This document shows, in pieces, positions 6,506 through 7,262 of a DNA stretch of 7,262 bases. The translations under genes and the position numbers were made by a program. The stretch's first letter is position 1; every line of letters begins with the position of its first letter. The DNA is from Flavobacteria bacterium RIFCSPLOWO2_12_FULL_31_7 (GTDB lineage: Bacteria > Bacteroidota > Bacteroidia > Flavobacteriales > Flavobacteriaceae): positions 2,334 to 9,595 of the forward strand of contig MGWJ01000192.1 in the NCBI GenBank assembly GCA_001800945.1. Reading direction: 5' to 3'. A model generated the notes under the pieces. It was not told where the DNA came from. It made no database searches and saw only the letters and a list, made by a program, of their open reading frames with translations.

Positions 6506-6632
6506 TAACGTTCCCACGCTTGGCGTCAGTTGCGAGCTTCGGAACTGATTATTTTCTATCAAAGATAATATTTCTTGCGAAACGTGAACGTGAATTCACT
6601 ACAAAATTCGCAATTGCGCCAAACGTGTGTTA
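6506..6632 (-). repeat. attC-like inverted repeat, copy 8 (subfamily D)
   Basis: The left arm CACGCTTGGCGTCAGTTGCGA pairs with the right arm TCGCAATTGCGCCAAACGTG. The outer stem is CACG/CGTG, where other copies have GGCG/CGCC, GCGG/CCGC or GCAG/CTGC, so both arms changed together. The left arm has one extra base in the inner stem, like the extrahelical bases of integron attC sites. The stop codon of the next gene upstream lies in its right end. Confidence 0.85.
6560..6567 (-). promoter_or_regulatory. TAnnTTTG -7 box inside attC-like repeat
   Basis: The minus strand reads TATCTTTG, an exact -7 consensus match, about 90 bases before the ATG at 6470 of the four-cysteine protein. The -33 region has no clear TTG. 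It occupies the same place in the loop as the box at 3457-3464. Confidence 0.3.
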
Positions 6633-7262
6633 GCCGTTGTATTTATACTCTTTTAGTGGAATTAGTTTGTTGTTTTTCCAAGTTTCTATTTTGTCAATTC
6701 TTCCATCTTCTTTATAAAAATAGTGCTTTTCAATTGGTTTGTCATTTTTAAACTTACCTTCATATTTTACATTTCCATTTTCATAGTATTCTCTGTAAAC
6801 TTCATTTTTAGAATTGTTAATTAGAGTTTTTTCAATTTTTAAAAAGCCGTTTTGATAATACTCATTATAATATTCAGTTTCAATATCATTTTCTTTTTCG
6901 ACAATTCTATTTTCTATTTTCAAATCTCCATTTACATAAAATTCTTTATGAAGTGTCGTTTTATAATTTCGAGTTTTTTTGAAATTATATTCTATGTTTT
7001 CGGTTTCTTGAATAATTCCATGTTCATTATAATAATGAGAAGATTTAAGTTTGTCTTCAAAGTAAAACTCTTGAGTTTCTATAATTCCATTTTCATAATA
7101 ATCATAAAAGTTTCCTTGTCGTAAGCCGCAGTGAAAATTTGAAACGCTTTTCAATTTTCCATTTTCGTAATATGTTTTAAGTTTTCCGTGTCTTGTTCCT
7201 AAAGTTAAGCTATCAGTTTTTTGTCCAACTCCGCAACCAGCAACATAAATTTTGGTTTTGTT
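6630..7262 (-). CDS. MORN-type (YwqK-like) repeat protein, 5' end beyond window
   Basis: The frame is open from the window edge at 7262 to a TAA at 6632-6630, giving 210 residues without the start. A TTG at 7154 can be read as a start, but the frame continues upstream with more of the same repeat (HGKLKTYYENGKLK), so the gene is partial. Repeats of about 20-25 residues have the form YYENGxxKxExxxxxxKxxG, as in YYENGIIETQEFYFEDK, FYVNGDLKIE, YYQNGFLKIEK and YYENGNVKYEGKFKNDK. This is the MORN_2/YwqK-type repeat, a beta-hairpin repeat often annotated as antitoxin-like without proof. Near the window edge IYVAGC could be a lipobox, suggesting an envelope lipoprotein, but the hydrophobic part lies outside. 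The stop codon is inside the repeat's terminal box (GGCTAAC). Confidence 0.85.
   Translation of the reverse strand, partial: NKTKIYVAGCGVGQKTDSLTLGTRHGKLKTYYENGKLKSVSNFHCGLRQGNFYDYYENGIIETQEFYFEDKLKSSHYYNEHGIIQETENIEYNFKKTRNYKTTLHKEFYVNGDLKIENRIVEKENDIETEYYNEYYQNGFLKIEKTLINNSKNEVYREYYENGNVKYEGKFKNDKPIEKHYFYKEDGRIDKIETWKNNKLIPLKEYKYNG

Larger units (their letters stand above)
1..7262 (-). mobile_element. Integron-like gene-cassette array (no integrase in window)
   Basis: Eight related 125-127 bp inverted repeats alternate with one gene (once two genes), and every gene is on the minus strand. Taking the recombination point as TAA^C on the plus strand (G^TTA on the coding strand), the cassettes are 4-923, 924-1818, 1819-2612, 2613-3406, 3407-4229, 4230-5968, 5969-6508 and 6509 onward. 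Genes fill almost all of each cassette, with start codons usually 25-50 bases inside the upstream end and stops 0-20 bases before the repeat. This layout, the arm structure of the repeats and their uniform length resemble chromosomal integron cassettes with attC sites of the long VCR-like kind. No tyrosine recombinase or attI is visible, so it would be a cluster of attC sites lacking an integrase, or part of a longer array. The integron reading is inference; the repeat/gene alternation is seen directly. Confidence 0.7.

Noticed and set aside
6852..7124. Plus-strand open frame of 90 codons
   Set aside because: It is antisense to the MORN-type gene and almost entirely Ile/Phe, the expected shadow of a Lys/Asn/Glu-rich repeat protein.
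6630..7262. Toxin-antitoxin pair based on the YwqK antitoxin label
   Set aside because: No toxin gene lies beside it in the visible part, and the label for these repeats is not evidence of function.

Overview
The window reads as chromosome of a Bacteroidota organism, most likely a flavobacterium. The DNA is very AT-rich, proteins are rich in Lys, Asn, Ile and Phe, start codons lack Shine-Dalgarno sequences, short lipoprotein signals are common, and TAnnTTTG-type -7 boxes can be found. There is no rRNA, tRNA, transposase or integrase gene in the window.

Layout: nine protein genes all lie on the minus strand. Eight copies of a 125-127 bp imperfect inverted repeat separate them, at 1-125, 921-1046, 1816-1941, 2610-2735, 3404-3529, 4227-4352, 5966-6092 and 6506-6632. 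Each repeat starts TAAC (CAAC at the window edge), ends GTTA, and has complementary arms built around CTTGGCG and GCCAAAC. In gene order (high to low coordinate) the genes are: a MORN-type repeat protein cut by the window edge; a small four-cysteine protein; a two-gene unit of a two-TM membrane protein and a GNAT acetyltransferase joined by TAGTG; a small lipoprotein; two identical copies of a DUF4375/DMP19-like lipoprotein; a cytosolic protein of unknown role; and a lipoprotein with FG-GAP-like Asp-rich loops.

The main inference is that this is an integron-like gene-cassette array without an integrase in view. Cassettes would be 4-923, 924-1818, 1819-2612, 2613-3406, 3407-4229, 4230-5968, 5969-6508 and 6509 to beyond the edge. 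Three sequence facts support this. The bases just outside each repeat match as an inverted pair across the GENE, not across the repeat, as expected if each cassette circularised and carried its own complete hairpin site. The repeat stems covary: sequence differs between repeats but pairing is kept. Two cassettes are exact 794 bp tandem copies whose boundary falls at the TAAC/GTTA junction.

The end box is 11 bases long, GTTANSNGYMA, and differs from the classical integron GTTRRRY core, so this may be a separate or poorly described family. Some repeats carry a promoter-like TATCTTTG box pointing into the next gene, so cassettes may be expressed individually. The cargo genes share no evident pathway, which also fits a cassette collection; most are envelope or hypothetical proteins.
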